Shown here in pieces: positions 1 through 9,508 of a DNA stretch of 63,613 nucleotides (position 1 is its first letter; every line of letters starts with the position of its first letter). A program made the position numbers and the translations under genes. The notes under the pieces were generated by a model. That model did not search any database, had not been told where the DNA came from, and saw nothing but the letters and a program-made list of their open reading frames with translations. Source of the DNA: Actinomadura logoneensis (lineage in GTDB: Bacteria > Actinomycetota > Actinomycetes > Streptosporangiales > Streptosporangiaceae); the NCBI RefSeq assembly GCF_003428695.1, contig NZ_QURH01000110.1, positions 1 to 63,613 on the forward strand, in the 5' to 3' direction.

Positions 1-2628
1 CACGGCGGGCCCGGCGTCGGCAGCCCCATGGGCCCCGGCGGTCCGGGCGGCCCCGGAGGACCCGGTGGTCCCGGCCGTCCGGGCGGTGGCGGAGGGCGCG
101 GCCCCGGCGGCCCGGGCGGACCCGGTGGGCCTGGAGGCCCCGGGGGGCCGGGCGGCCCCGGCGGTCCCGGTGGTCCGGGTGACGACTTCTGGGGTGGTGC
201 GGAAGAGCGCGAGGGCCGCCGCGGACGCCGTGGCGGAGGCGACGGCGGCAAGGGCAAGCCGAAGAAGACCGGCTGGCGCCGCTACGTCCCGTCCTGGAAG
301 ATCGTCGCCGCCGCGACGGCGCTGTGCGTGCTGGCCTTCTCCACGCTGATCGTCGTGGGGTACATGCTCACCGGCGTCCCCAAGGACGCGCAGGACGGCG
401 TGAACGACCAGGGCACGTCGATCCTCTACGCCGACGGCAGCACGCCGATCGCGCGGATCGGCACCCGCCGGCAGAGCGTCTCGATCAAGCAGGTGCCGCC
501 GGTCGTCCAGAAGGCGGTGCTCGCCGCCGAGGACCGCAACTTCTACGGGGAGACCTGGGGCGTCTCGCCCAAGGGCCTCGGCCGCGCCGTCTACAAGACC
601 GCGACCGGGGGCGACGTCCAGGGTGGTTCGACCATCACCCAGCAGCTCGCCCGGAACTACTACCAGGGCCTCAGCCGGGACAAGACGATGAGCCGGAAGG
701 TGAAGGAGATCTTCATCTCCATCAAGCTCCGGCGCAAGGTCGACCCGAACAAGATCCTGGAGATGTACCTGAACACCGTCCCGTTCGGGCGCAACGCCTA
801 CGGGATCCAGGCCGCCTCGCAGGCGTACTTCCGGACCGACGTCAAGAACCTGAAGTACGAGCAGGCGGCGATGCTCGCCGCGATGATCCAGCGGCCCAGC
901 TTCTTCGCCACCCAGGGCAACTCGGTGAACCACCGCCTGCTGGTCGAGCGCTGGCAGTACGTCCTGGGCGGCATGGTCAAGATGGGCGTGATCAGCGAGC
1001 AGCAGAAGCAGAGCGCCAAGTTCCCGAAGACCGCCAAGGCGTGGAGCGACGTCAAGGGCAACTCCCAGGGCGTCTACATCCAGCAGCGCGTCGAGTCCGA
1101 GCTGAACGGGCTCAAGCTGGACGACAACTGGCGCAAGGACGGCGCGCGGATCACCACGACGCTCGAACCCAAGTGGATGAAGTACGCCCAGGACGCGGTG
1201 AACGAGGCCGGCGTCAAGAGGTGGCCCAAGAACATCTCCAGCGGCCTGATCGCGGTCGACTCCAGCAACGGTGAGATCAAGGCGTTCTACGGCGGCGACA
1301 AGCGGCACAACGGCGACTACGACACCGTCTTCAACCCGAGCGCCCAGGCCGGTTCGTCCTTCAAGCCGTACGTGCTGGCGGCCGCCCTCAAGCAGGGCTA
1401 CAGCATCAAGTCCACGATCGACGGGCGTTCGCCGCAGTGCTTCGACTCCCAGGGCGAGGACCTGAACGCCGGCGTCTCCCCGGCCTCGTGCGCCGCGAAG
1501 GGCGGCTACCGGGTCCAGAACGACGCGGGTGACGGGCCGATGGGCGTCATCGACCTGGTCAAGGCGACCGAGAAGTCGGTCAACACCGCCTACGTCAAGC
1601 TCGGCCTCAAGCTGGGGACGAACGAGGTCGCCAAGACCGCCATGCAGTTCGGCGTGCCGCAGAAGTCCATCGACGGCATCAAGCAGGCGAGCGGCGGCAT
1701 CCCCGGCGGTATCTCGCTGGGTATCGCCGACGTCCCCGCCGTCAACCAGGCGGCCGGTTACGCGGCCTTCGCCAACGGCGGCCTGAAGGTCACCCCGCAC
1801 CTGATCAAGAAGGTCGAGCGGTTCAACCCGCTCACCAAGAAGTGGACGGCGATCCCGCTCCCCTGGGACAAGGACAAGCCCCAGCGGATCCTGGACGAGG
1901 ACCTGGCCGCGCAGGCCGACACCGCGATGAAGGCGGTGGTGCGCAGCGGTACCGCCACGCGGGCCAAGCTCAACGACGGACGCGACGTGGCCGGCAAGAC
2001 CGGTACCACCGAGAAGAACGTCGCCGCCTGGTTCGTCGGCTACATCCCGCAGCTGTCCACGGCCGTGACGATGTTCAACAAGAACCACAAGACGATCGAG
2101 AACATCCCCGGCTTCCAGGGCAACAGCATCTACGGTGGCACGGTCCCGGCCGCGATCTGGAAGTCCTTCATGGAGAAGGTCATCCACGGCGAGAACCTGC
2201 CGGCGAAGAACTTCCCGGAACCGAACTACTCGGGCACCCAGCCCAAGCAGTGGGACACCCCGACCTCGACGGCCGAGCCGACCAAGGAGCCGACGGAGAC
2301 CCCGAGCTGCCCGCCCGGCGAGACCCCGGGCCCGGGCAAGGGCCGCAAGGCGTGCAAGCCGACCACACCGACCAGCCCCACGGTGCCGACCCGGCCGACC
2401 ACGCCGCCGCCGTCGAACCCCAACCTCCCGCCCTGCTTGGACAAGAACGGTGGCAAGCCGTTCTGCGACCCGGACAAGCCGCCGCCCGGGCCGCCGAAGT
2501 GGTGGTGCGACACGCACCCGAACAACGATGCCTGCCCCGCCGATCCGCCCGGTCCCGGCGGTCCGAACGGGGTCCAGCCGCAGGCGCTTCCCCAGTACTC
2601 GGGCCCGCCGCCGCGCGAGCTCTGGTGA
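1..2628 (+). CDS. Class A penicillin-binding protein (transglycosylase/transpeptidase), 5' partial
   Basis: Bifunctional peptidoglycan synthase: polymerises lipid II and cross-links the glycan strands at the outer face of the membrane. Counting from the ATG at 28: a Gly/Pro-rich cytoplasmic tail (1-51), a basic stretch, one membrane anchor (about 92-114), a GT51 domain with catalytic Glu168 in EDRNF and the GGSTITQQ motif, then a transpeptidase domain with SSFK (catalytic Ser443, Lys446), SVN and KTGT (Lys657). The last 120 residues are a Pro/Thr-rich, Cys-containing extracellular tail. Bases 1-27 stay open in frame, keep the Gly/Pro bias, and the ATG at 28 has no convincing ribosome site, so the true start probably lies left of the window. 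Family assignment is secure. Confidence 0.95.
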   Translation, partial: HGGPGVGSPMGPGGPGGPGGPGGPGRPGGGGGRGPGGPGGPGGPGGPGGPGGPGGPGGPGDDFWGGAEEREGRRGRRGGGDGGKGKPKKTGWRRYVPSWKIVAAATALCVLAFSTLIVVGYMLTGVPKDAQDGVNDQGTSILYADGSTPIARIGTRRQSVSIKQVPPVVQKAVLAAEDRNFYGETWGVSPKGLGRAVYKTATGGDVQGGSTITQQLARNYYQGLSRDKTMSRKVKEIFISIKLRRKVDPNKILEMYLNTVPFGRNAYGIQAASQAYFRTDVKNLKYEQAAMLAAMIQRPSFFATQGNSVNHRLLVERWQYVLGGMVKMGVISEQQKQSAKFPKTAKAWSDVKGNSQGVYIQQRVESELNGLKLDDNWRKDGARITTTLEPKWMKYAQDAVNEAGVKRWPKNISSGLIAVDSSNGEIKAFYGGDKRHNGDYDTVFNPSAQAGSSFKPYVLAAALKQGYSIKSTIDGRSPQCFDSQGEDLNAGVSPASCAAKGGYRVQNDAGDGPMGVIDLVKATEKSVNTAYVKLGLKLGTNEVAKTAMQFGVPQKSIDGIKQASGGIPGGISLGIADVPAVNQAAGYAAFANGGLKVTPHLIKKVERFNPLTKKWTAIPLPWDKDKPQRILDEDLAAQADTAMKAVVRSGTATRAKLNDGRDVAGKTGTTEKNVAAWFVGYIPQLSTAVTMFNKNHKTIENIPGFQGNSIYGGTVPAAIWKSFMEKVIHGENLPAKNFPEPNYSGTQPKQWDTPTSTAEPTKEPTETPSCPPGETPGPGKGRKACKPTTPTSPTVPTRPTTPPPSNPNLPPCLDKNGGKPFCDPDKPPPGPPKWWCDTHPNNDACPADPPGPGGPNGVQPQALPQYSGPPPRELW

Positions 2629-2654
2629 CCGGAACGCCGGGTTGACAGGCCGAC

Positions 2655-2698
2655 GCGGGGCCGCCGTCCAGAAATGGGCGGCGGCCCCGCGCCGTTTT
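2655..2698 (+). terminator. Intrinsic terminator of the PBP gene
   Basis: A perfect 12-bp stem (GCGGGGCCGCCG at 2655-2666 pairing with 2679-2690) closes a 12-base loop and is followed by GCCGTTTT. It lies just after the PBP stop. Confidence 0.75.
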
Positions 2699-2722
2699 GC
2701 GTCGAGGTCATGAGAACGGTGA

Positions 2723-2756
2723 AGCGCGCCCTCCCGTGTGGGAGCGGCGCGCTTTT
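2723..2756. terminator. Second hairpin terminator between convergent genes
   Basis: AGCGCGCC plus CTCCC (2723-2735) pairs with GGGAG plus GGCGCGCT (2740-2752) with one bulge, a GTGT loop and a following T5 tract. It sits between the PBP gene and the convergent kinase gene, so it may serve as backup for the plus strand or act in both directions. Confidence 0.65.
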
Positions 2757-2821
2757 TCGTGCTGCTTTCCGTGCCGGCGGCCCGCCGGGCGTACTCCCGG
2801 CCTACCGAACGTGCCGGCCGG

Positions 2822-5011
2822 TTACTGGAAGATCGTTCGCCACGGGGTGCAGCGGCTGTACGAGATCTGCGGATAGTTGCCATTCATGACGATGTTGCTC
2901 GCCAGGCAGGTGCGGACGCGGAACATCCCGGTGCACTGGGAGCCGAAACTCGACGTGTGGGTCTCGCCGGGCTTGGCGTACTCGACGCCGTAGTCGCACA
3001 TGGGGCCGCCGTCGGAGTGTTGGTGCTCGAAGACGGCCCATCCCTTGGACGCGGTCATGCGCAGCGTGAGCGTGCCGACGAACCGACCACCCCTGGTGTC
3101 CCAGTTGCCGGCCGCGCTGATGCCGGGCGCGGCGGACGGCGCCGTCCAGCCACCGGTGGTCTTCGGAGGCTTCTTGGCGGGCGGCGAGGCGGACTTGCTG
3201 GGGGACTTGCTCGGTGACTTGCTGGGCTTGCCGCTCTTCTCGGCCGTCGTCGCGGAGGACGGCTTGGCAGACGCGGACGGCGATCCCGAAGGCGCCACGG
3301 ACGGTGTGGACGGCGTGGGCGTGCCGACGACGGCGACGGGGGCGGAGGGCTTGCCGTCCGGCCAGAGCGCGTAGGCGGCCGTTCCGGCGACGAGCAGGCC
3401 CGCCGCCACCCCGGCCGCGACACCGACCACCGGGCCGACGCGCCGCTTGGGCGCGGGCGGTCCCGGGACAGTCGGCGGGGACGAGGGCGGTCCGGCCCAG
3501 CCCATGCCGTGAGCCGCTGCCGGGGATGAGGGCGACGCGTCCGGCTGCCCGGCGCGCGGGTGGGTCGAGCCGGAGGCATCGCCAGGACCCCCGCTGCCGG
3601 ACGGCGCGCTGGCGAAGCCTTGCGCGCTCGAGGGCGTCCCGGGGGAGCCGGGGGTGTTCGAGTGGGCTCCTGAGCTGGGCGTACTCGCGTCCGAGCCCGG
3701 CCCGGACGGATGAGAGCCGGAGGCCGGGCCAGGACCGTCCGCGTCCGCCGCAGGCACCCCGGGAAACCCGGGAGAGTCGGCGGCCGGAACCCCGGGGAAG
3801 CCTGAGGATCCGAGGGATCCGCCGGATTCGCCGCTGGGGACGCCCGTGAAGCCGGGACCACCGGCGGAATCGGCGCTCGGCACGCCGGGGAAGCCGGGAG
3901 CACCGGCGGAGTCAGCGAACGGGACACCCGGAAAACCGGACGAGCCGGACGAGCCGCTCGGTACGCCGGGGAAGCCCGGCGTGTCCTGCGGGACGCCGGG
4001 GAAGGCCGGGAGCGGCGGCACGCCCGGGACGCCCGGCGCGTCCGCCGGAACGCCCGGGAAGCCCTGCGCGCCCGCCGAGGAACGCCGGGCCGGGTCTGCG
4101 GAGCTCTGGTCCCCGGACTGGAGGGGGCTGGAGGCGAGGTCGGCGCCCATCCCGAGCATCTGCGACGCGGTGGGCCGCGCCGGAACGGTCCCGGACGCGC
4201 GCCCGGTGAGCAGCCGCAGCAGCAACTGCTCGGCGGTCGGACGGCGCGACGGGTCCTTGTCCAGGCAGTCGCCCACCAGGGGCAGCAGCCGCTCGGGGAC
4301 GCCGGTCAGCGCGGGCTGCTCGTGCAGGATGCGGTGCGTCGTCATGGCGTCCGCGCCGAACGGGGGCCGGCCGGTGGCGACGAAGACGAGCGTGGCGGCC
4401 CAGGCGAACACGTCCACGGCACTGCTCGGCGACGTGCTGCTCAGCTGCTCGGGCGCCATGTAGGCGGGCGTGCCGACGACGGCGGTGGTCGCGGCGACCT
4501 CGGGCCCGGACGCGCGGGCGATGCCGAAGTCGATCACGCGCGGGCCGTCCGGACCCATGATCACGTTCGCCGGCTTGAAGTCCCGGTGCACGATCCCCGC
4601 CTGGTGGATCGCGACGAGCGCGGTCGCGGTGGCGACGGCGATCCGGTCCAGGTCCGAGCCGGTGCGCGGGCCGCGCTCGGTGACCAGCGCCTGCAGCGAC
4701 AGGCCGGGCACGTACTCGCTCACCAGGAAGGGGCGTCCCTGGTCGGTGCCGACCGCCAGGACGCGGGCGGTGCAGAACTGCGCGACCGCCATCGCCGCGT
4801 CCGCCTCGCGGGCGAACCGGCGGGCCACGTCCTCGGACACCGCGCCCGGCGCGTCGCCGAGCAACTTGATAGCGACCGGCCCGTGCTCGGCCGAGTCGGC
4901 CAGGTAGACGACTCCTTGCCCGCCCCGGCCCAGCCTGCGGCGGATATCGTACGAGCCCAGCGTTCTGGGATCCCACGGCCCCAGCGGTTCGCCGATCGCG
5001 CCCGGATCCAT
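2822..5011 (-). CDS. Membrane Ser/Thr protein kinase (PknB-like) with FPGVP-repeat linker
   Basis: Hanks-type kinase. The catalytic domain is complete in residues 20-275: glycine loop GRGGQG (28-33), Lys49, helix-C Glu69, HRDFKPAN with Asp144, DFG with Asp161, and GTPAYMAPEQ in the activation segment. Residues about 310-430 form a low-complexity linker with many copies of GFPGVP separated by Ala/Asp/Ser stretches, followed by more Ser/Gly/Pro sequence. One transmembrane helix lies near 524-546, then a Ser/Lys/Pro-rich extracellular stem and a C-terminal domain of about 110 residues with four cysteines that could be a sensor. No PASTA repeats are visible. The gene is divergent from the PIG-V-like gene; the 90-bp gap must hold both promoters. 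Substrates are unknown. Confidence 0.93.
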   Translation of the reverse strand: MDPGAIGEPLGPWDPRTLGSYDIRRRLGRGGQGVVYLADSAEHGPVAIKLLGDAPGAVSEDVARRFAREADAAMAVAQFCTARVLAVGTDQGRPFLVSEYVPGLSLQALVTERGPRTGSDLDRIAVATATALVAIHQAGIVHRDFKPANVIMGPDGPRVIDFGIARASGPEVAATTAVVGTPAYMAPEQLSSTSPSSAVDVFAWAATLVFVATGRPPFGADAMTTHRILHEQPALTGVPERLLPLVGDCLDKDPSRRPTAEQLLLRLLTGRASGTVPARPTASQMLGMGADLASSPLQSGDQSSADPARRSSAGAQGFPGVPADAPGVPGVPPLPAFPGVPQDTPGFPGVPSGSSGSSGFPGVPFADSAGAPGFPGVPSADSAGGPGFTGVPSGESGGSLGSSGFPGVPAADSPGFPGVPAADADGPGPASGSHPSGPGSDASTPSSGAHSNTPGSPGTPSSAQGFASAPSGSGGPGDASGSTHPRAGQPDASPSSPAAAHGMGWAGPPSSPPTVPGPPAPKRRVGPVVGVAAGVAAGLLVAGTAAYALWPDGKPSAPVAVVGTPTPSTPSVAPSGSPSASAKPSSATTAEKSGKPSKSPSKSPSKSASPPAKKPPKTTGGWTAPSAAPGISAAGNWDTRGGRFVGTLTLRMTASKGWAVFEHQHSDGGPMCDYGVEYAKPGETHTSSFGSQCTGMFRVRTCLASNIVMNGNYPQISYSRCTPWRTIFQ

Positions 5012-5101
5012 GTGCCAGGGCCCCCTTTGGTTTCGCCAACTATGGAGTGAGACGAACGAGTATGTCGACCGAACACCCGAAGATCAGGATTTGATGGCAC
5101 C

Positions 5102-6643
5102 GTGAGGCTACCTATCGGCCGGCTCCGGCCGGGTGACCGCCGTGCGCTCGCCCTGTGGCTCGGGTCCTGGGTCGGCGTGATGTTCTTCGTCGCCGTCGTC
5201 CCCCGGGTGCTGCCGTCGGTCTTCGACGGCAAGCCGTACCTGGATCGCTGGGCCCAGTGGGACGCGGTGCGCTTCCTCAACATCGCGACCTACGGGTACG
5301 GGGGAGTGCCCGGCGAGAAGTTCGATCCCGGTTGGCCCGCATTCTTCCCTGGGTATCCGCTCGCGCTCAAGCTCGTCGGGATTTTCACGGGCGGTGACTA
5401 CAAGGTCGCGGGACTGCTCATCTCGTTCGTCGCGGGCGGCGTCGCGGCCGTCGCGCTCGGCAGGCTCGCCGAGGACGAGCTGACGACCCGTCCGCGGCGC
5501 GGCGGCGCGATCCGGAGGCGGCTGTCCGGGCCGGCGTCCCGGTCCGGCTCGTCCGCCGGGGAGGACGGGCACGGCGAGGCGCCCGACCACGAGGGACGTG
5601 GTGGCACGATCCAACGCGGAGTCCACGCGGCCGATGTGGCCGTGCCCTCCCGGACGACGCTCCGCCGCCCCGAAGGGAACGGCCACGCGGCGGCCGGCGG
5701 ACGCGCGACCGGTGAGACCGACGCCTTCGACGACCTCGACGCCGTCGACGACCCCGACGCGCCCGGCGGACGGCGCGAGGCCTCCAACGGGCGACGGGAC
5801 GCGTCCGAGGGGCCGCGCGACGCGTCCGTCGGGTCGCGTGATGGTGCCCGCTCCGCCGAAGCGGCGCATGACGGCGACGGGACGACCATGGACCGGCACG
5901 GGACGGTCGGCGCCGGCGCGGTCACGGCGATGCTGGCGGGCCCCGCGGCGGTGTTCCTGTTCGCGGGCTACTCCGAGTCGCTGTTCCTGGCGTTCGCGCT
6001 GCCCGCGTGGCTGATGGCGCGGCGCGGCCGGTGGGCCTGGGCGGCGCTGCTCGCCACGCCCGCCTCGGCCGTCCGGATCACCGGGCTGTTCCTGGTCCTC
6101 GCGATGATCGTGGAGTACGTGGTCGGACGGCACGGACGGCGCGAGCACGGCCGGCGCCCGATCGCCTGGCTGGCCCTCCCGTTCACCCCGCTGCTCGCCT
6201 ACACCGTCTACCAGTGGAACCGGACCGGCGACTGGATGGCCTGGCAGCACGCGCAGGAGGCGGGCTGGCACCGGCAGTTCACTATGCCCTGGGACGCGTT
6301 CGACCTCACCTGGCGCTCGGCCTTCGAGACCGACTACGAGTTCACGCTCGCGTTCCGCATCGAGATCTTCGCGGCGCTCGTCGGCGTGCTGCTCTCCCTC
6401 TACCTGCTCTACCGGCGGCGCTGGCCGGAGCTGGCCTACGTCGGGCTGCAGCTCGGCGCCCTGCTGACCTCGTCCTACTACCTGTCGGTCGGGCGGGCGA
6501 CGCTGCTGTGGTGGCCGCTGTGGATCTGGTTCGGGATGCTCGCGCTGCGGCACCGGTGGCTGTTCGGCGCGGCCGTCGCGGCGGCGGTGCCGTTCGCCGT
6601 CCTCCAGTTGCTCACCTTCACCTCCGGCGGCTGGGCGGGGTAA
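5102..6643 (+). CDS. PIG-V-like integral membrane mannosyltransferase with large hydrophilic insertion
   Basis: Resembles bacterial PIG-V/GT-C type polyprenyl-phosphate-mannose-dependent transferases: an early extracytoplasmic loop carrying WAQWDAVRFLNIA, then FFPGYPLALKL, later AGYSESLFLAFALP and several further membrane helices. GTG start at 5102. Residues about 127-270 are a hydrophilic block rich in Arg, Asp, Gly and Ala, including DDLDAVDDPDAPGG and repeated REAS/RDAS units, inserted between helices where family members have a short loop. Reading frame and codon bias continue through the block, so it looks translated and not a frameshift. Acceptor and product (probably a cell-surface glycan or glycoprotein) cannot be told from sequence. 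Confidence 0.8.
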   Translation: MRLPIGRLRPGDRRALALWLGSWVGVMFFVAVVPRVLPSVFDGKPYLDRWAQWDAVRFLNIATYGYGGVPGEKFDPGWPAFFPGYPLALKLVGIFTGGDYKVAGLLISFVAGGVAAVALGRLAEDELTTRPRRGGAIRRRLSGPASRSGSSAGEDGHGEAPDHEGRGGTIQRGVHAADVAVPSRTTLRRPEGNGHAAAGGRATGETDAFDDLDAVDDPDAPGGRREASNGRRDASEGPRDASVGSRDGARSAEAAHDGDGTTMDRHGTVGAGAVTAMLAGPAAVFLFAGYSESLFLAFALPAWLMARRGRWAWAALLATPASAVRITGLFLVLAMIVEYVVGRHGRREHGRRPIAWLALPFTPLLAYTVYQWNRTGDWMAWQHAQEAGWHRQFTMPWDAFDLTWRSAFETDYEFTLAFRIEIFAALVGVLLSLYLLYRRRWPELAYVGLQLGALLTSSYYLSVGRATLLWWPLWIWFGMLALRHRWLFGAAVAAAVPFAVLQLLTFTSGGWAG

Positions 6644-6749
6644 GCGCGGCCTGCACCTCACGCAGGGGTTTCTTCACCTCGGGACGCTTGTACGCCCTCC
6701 GGAACAGCGGAAAGGTTGCGGAGCGTCAGAACCCGACCGAGGAGGAAGC

Positions 6750-7238
6750 ATGCGGCGTACCGCACTGGCTCTCGGCACGATGACACACGGCACGATGAAA
6801 CTCGGCGCGACGGCTCTCGGCACGATGGGGCTCGTCGGCGCCCTGACCGCGGGGACCGCCCTGGCGGCCCCGTCCGGCGCGGAGACGGCGAAGGCGCACC
6901 GCTGGAGCCTGTCCGTGCAGGGCGGCAGGGCCGACGGGGCGTACACGATCTCCGGCAGAGGCTTCACGTCGACTCTGAACCTGTACAAGACCGCCCGGAA
7001 CGGCAAGTACCTGGTCTTCTGGCACCGGCAGGCGAGCAGGAGCGGCGTGTGGGGCCGTCCGGGCGTCAACTACACGAAGTCCAACAGTCCGTACCGGGCG
7101 ACGTTCAGCGCCCCGGAGACCGGTCGCCTCCAGGCCCGGCTGTGCTGGGCCGACCGGGTCATCGTCCACCCGAACAACACCGTGACCTTCAGGAACCTGA
7201 AGTGCGGCGAGCTCCACACCTGGCGGCTCGTCCGCTGA
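6750..7238 (+). CDS. Secreted protein of unknown function
   Basis: 162 residues, ATG behind GAGGAGGA at 6739-6746. The N terminus is a signal peptide: Arg-Arg, a Gly/Ala/Leu/Met stretch with the small repeat LGTM (three times), and an ALAA cleavage site near residue 40. The mature part is rich in Tyr, Trp, Asn and basic residues, with two cysteines (LCWAD and LKCGE) that could form a disulfide, and looks like a compact beta-rich extracellular domain. I do not recognise a family. Followed at once by the 30-bp tandem repeat array. Confidence 0.8.
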   Translation: MRRTALALGTMTHGTMKLGATALGTMGLVGALTAGTALAAPSGAETAKAHRWSLSVQGGRADGAYTISGRGFTSTLNLYKTARNGKYLVFWHRQASRSGVWGRPGVNYTKSNSPYRATFSAPETGRLQARLCWADRVIVHPNNTVTFRNLKCGELHTWRLVR

Positions 7239-7240
7239 CA

Positions 7241-7360
7241 CGACGATCACCCTAGGCCGCGGACCACACGCGACGATCGCCCTAGGCCGCGGACCACACG
7301 CGACGATCGCCCTAGGCCGCGGACCACGCGCGACGATCGCCCAAGGCCGCGGACCACGCG
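7241..7360. repeat. Four-copy perfect-period 30-bp tandem repeat
   Basis: Four head-to-tail units (7241, 7271, 7301, 7331) beginning CGACGATCGC and continuing CCTAGGCCGCGGACCAC. Only a few substitutions separate the copies. Each unit can hold three 6-bp palindromes (CGATCG, CCTAGG, CCGCGG). It starts two bases after the stop of the secreted-protein gene and ends just before a terminator. Confidence 0.95.
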
Positions 7361-7365
7361 TGAGG

Positions 7366-7412
7366 ACGGCGGGACGCGCCCCGAGCCCGGGGTGGCGCGT
7401 CCCGCCGTTTCC
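7366..7412 (+). terminator. Intrinsic terminator after the repeat array
   Basis: A 15-bp perfect stem, ACGGCGGGACGCGCC (7366-7380) with its complement at 7394-7408, followed by TTTCC. It ends transcription from the secreted-protein gene. Confidence 0.8.
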
Positions 7413-7499
7413 GTCTTCATTTCGCAGGTCAGCGCGTCGGACGGGAGGGGCGGTCCGCGCCGTATGCGACGATCACCGGTGAGTAGAGGTGGTGCGCGG

Positions 7500-7970
7500 A
7501 TGACGGTCGGCCGAAGGCTGCGACGGATGCTGGCGGCCCTGGTGCTGGTGCCGCTGCTGGCGCTGACCGGGCTGACGGCGTGCGGCGATGTGGCGCCCGG
7601 CGACGCCAACGCGTCCGGGACGACGTCCGGACGTCCCGGCGGCGTCCGGCAGGGCGGCGGAGCGCCCAAGCCGGGACGGACGGCCGACACGATCCGCACC
7701 GTCCCCGCGTCGAGCCTGCCCCCCGAGGCGCGCCGCACCCTGAAGCTGATCGACGCGGGCGGCCCGTTCCCGTACCGGAAGGACGGCTCCGTCTTCGCCA
7801 ACCGCGAGCACCGGCTGCCGTCCGAGCCGAACGGGTACTACCGGGAGTACACCGTCCCGACGCCGGGCGCGGGCGACCGCGGCGCACGCCGCATCATCGG
7901 CGGCCGGAGCGGCGAGCGCTACTACACCCAGGACCACTACCGCAGTTTCGCCCGGGTCACCGGCGGATGA
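7500..7970 (+). CDS. Guanyl-specific ribonuclease, barnase/RNase Sa-like, predicted lipoprotein
   Basis: Extracellular RNase of the N1/T1-barnase superfamily. The C-terminal ~95 residues match RNase Sa from memory: LPPEARRTLKLI, GPFPY, VFANRE, GYYREYTVPTPGA, RRIIGG and DHYRSF, which supply the usual catalytic Glu, Arg and His. The ATG at 7500 (156 residues) follows AGAGGTGGT; an upstream in-frame ATG at 7464 has no good ribosome site. The leader is Arg-rich, then hydrophobic, ending LTAC, a lipobox, so the enzyme may be lipid-anchored and not freely secreted. A barstar gene follows 166 bp downstream on the same strand and would protect the cytoplasm. Confidence 0.88.
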   Translation: MTVGRRLRRMLAALVLVPLLALTGLTACGDVAPGDANASGTTSGRPGGVRQGGGAPKPGRTADTIRTVPASSLPPEARRTLKLIDAGGPFPYRKDGSVFANREHRLPSEPNGYYREYTVPTPGAGDRGARRIIGGRSGERYYTQDHYRSFARVTGG

Positions 7971-8136
7971 TCGTCCAGCGCGTCCACGGGCGCCGTCCGC
8001 CGGTCGGGATCCGCCGTTCGCCGGCCGGGGTCCGCCGCGCACGGACGCCCGCGGCGCGTGGGCGGGCCGCGAGCGCGCACGGGTGGGGCGCGCGGTCGTC
8101 CGGGGTACGAACGGAAACGGAGTTCGGGGAGGTGAC

Positions 8137-8604
8137 GTGGACGCGAACCAAGCACTCGACGAGCTGCTGACCGGACGGCTCAAGCCGGGCGTCTACCAGT
8201 GGCGGGCGACTCCGGGACACGGCGCGGCCCGTGACCTGGGGTGGATGCGGCGCGCCGCCGAGCAGGGATGGCGTCCGTTCCATCTCGAAGGCCGCCGCGC
8301 CCACGACAAGGACGGCTTCCTGCGGGTGTGCGCCGAGGCGTTCGACCTGCCGGACTGGTTCGGGCAGAACTGGGACGCCCTGGAGGACTGCCTCACCGAT
8401 CTCTCCTGGGCCCCCGCCGACAAGGGCTACGTGGTGCTCTACGAGTCCTGGGCCGAACTCGCCGACGCCGACCAGGCGTCCTTCCGCACCGCCCTGGACG
8501 TCTTCGCCGAGGCCGTCGCGTCCTGGCGGGACACCGCGACCCCGATGACCGTCATGCTGTCCAGCGTCGGCGTCGAGGTGGCGGGCGTCCCCCGCCTCAC
8601 CTGA
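8137..8604 (+). CDS. Barstar-family ribonuclease inhibitor
   Basis: 155 residues from GTG at 8137, six bases after GGGGAGGTGA. The second half has the barstar signature: FHLEGRRAHDKDGFLRVCA, then FDLPDWFGQNWDALEDCLTDLSW, where the acidic helix plugs the RNase active site. About 40 extra residues precede the canonical fold. Placed just behind the secreted guanyl-specific RNase, it is the obvious immunity partner, binding the enzyme in the cytoplasm before export. Confidence 0.92.
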   Translation: MDANQALDELLTGRLKPGVYQWRATPGHGAARDLGWMRRAAEQGWRPFHLEGRRAHDKDGFLRVCAEAFDLPDWFGQNWDALEDCLTDLSWAPADKGYVVLYESWAELADADQASFRTALDVFAEAVASWRDTATPMTVMLSSVGVEVAGVPRLT

Positions 8605-8808
8605 CGCGTCCGCCCGCCTGAGCGACGCGTCGTCCTCCGGGCGACCTCTCGACCGGGGGACCGGCCCACCTGACGGGCCGGGCGTTCAACCCCGTCCGGC
8701 CCGCGCCCGCGCCGCGAGCCCGTCCAGCGAGCCCGCGCGCGGCCGAACGTCCGCGTACCGGTGAGCCGCAGTGCCCCGGCGGCACGACCGGGCGGACGCC
8801 GCCGCGCG

Positions 8809-9204
8809 TCAGTACGTGGTCGAGGACGATCCGGCCATGGCCGCGAAGAGGCCGATGTAGAAGAGCCAGAAGACCAGCCAGCCGGCGGTGACGATGTAGC
8901 CGAGGACCAGGCCGGCCGTCGCCATGCCGGCCCCGCCCTCGCCGGTCCGCTTGATCTGGCTCTGCGCGATGTGCCCGAAGATGATGGCGAGCACCGAGGT
9001 GAAGCCGCAGAAGACGATCCCGATCAGGCCGAGGACCATCGACGCGGTCGCCATGCCGTTGGTCGGCGGGGCCGTCGGCCCGCCGTAGTAGTTGTGCTGG
9101 ATGGGCGCGGGCACCGGCGCGGGCTGGGCGTACTGCGGGGGCTGCTGGGCGGCGTAGGGGTCCTGCCCGTAGCCGCCGTACGGGTCATAGGGGGGCTGTG
9201 CCAT
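8809..9204 (-). CDS. DUF4190-type small membrane protein
   Basis: 131 residues. Residues 1-45 are rich in Pro, Tyr, Gln and Gly (repeated PYxxQQPPQY-like sequence), typical of cytoplasmic tails in actinobacterial DUF4190 proteins. Two membrane helices follow (about 52-75 and 95-122) separated by HIAQSQIKRTGEGGAG, the family's conserved inter-helix loop. ATG at 9204. Function of the family is unknown. Transcribed alone, leftwards. Confidence 0.85.
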   Translation of the reverse strand: MAQPPYDPYGGYGQDPYAAQQPPQYAQPAPVPAPIQHNYYGGPTAPPTNGMATASMVLGLIGIVFCGFTSVLAIIFGHIAQSQIKRTGEGGAGMATAGLVLGYIVTAGWLVFWLFYIGLFAAMAGSSSTTY

Positions 9205-9508
9205 GGACTTCCCGATCGGGTCGCGCGCCCGCCGTCGAAGCAACTCCGCGTGCGCTGGTGGTAGGGGATCCGGATTATGCCAGTGTGTCGTGACATCGGG
9301 TCTGCGCGATATTAGATGGTGCGCCCCCGCGCGGGGTTCCCCCGGAACTCCCCGAGTTCCTGCGGCGTCCGGCCGACACTGGCCACCCAGCCCGACGGGA
9401 CGCTCCTCCACGACGTTCACCGCGGCAAGAACCGCCCGCCGGACGGCCGCGAGGGGCCGCCGACGAACGGCGCGTGAAGCGAAGCGCCTGCCGCGTGTCG
9501 CGGGACGG
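9205..9508. other. Intergenic stretch without a gene
   Basis: About 300 bases between the start of the DUF4190 gene and the stop of nfo, both on the minus strand. It must hold the DUF4190 promoter; an AT-richer patch (GATATTAGATGG at 9308-9319) is the only promoter-like sequence. No RNA gene or good ORF seen. Confidence 0.5.

Noticed and set aside
7241..7360. Possible CRISPR array at the 30-bp repeats
   Set aside because: Repeats are directly adjacent without unique spacers, and no cas genes are nearby.
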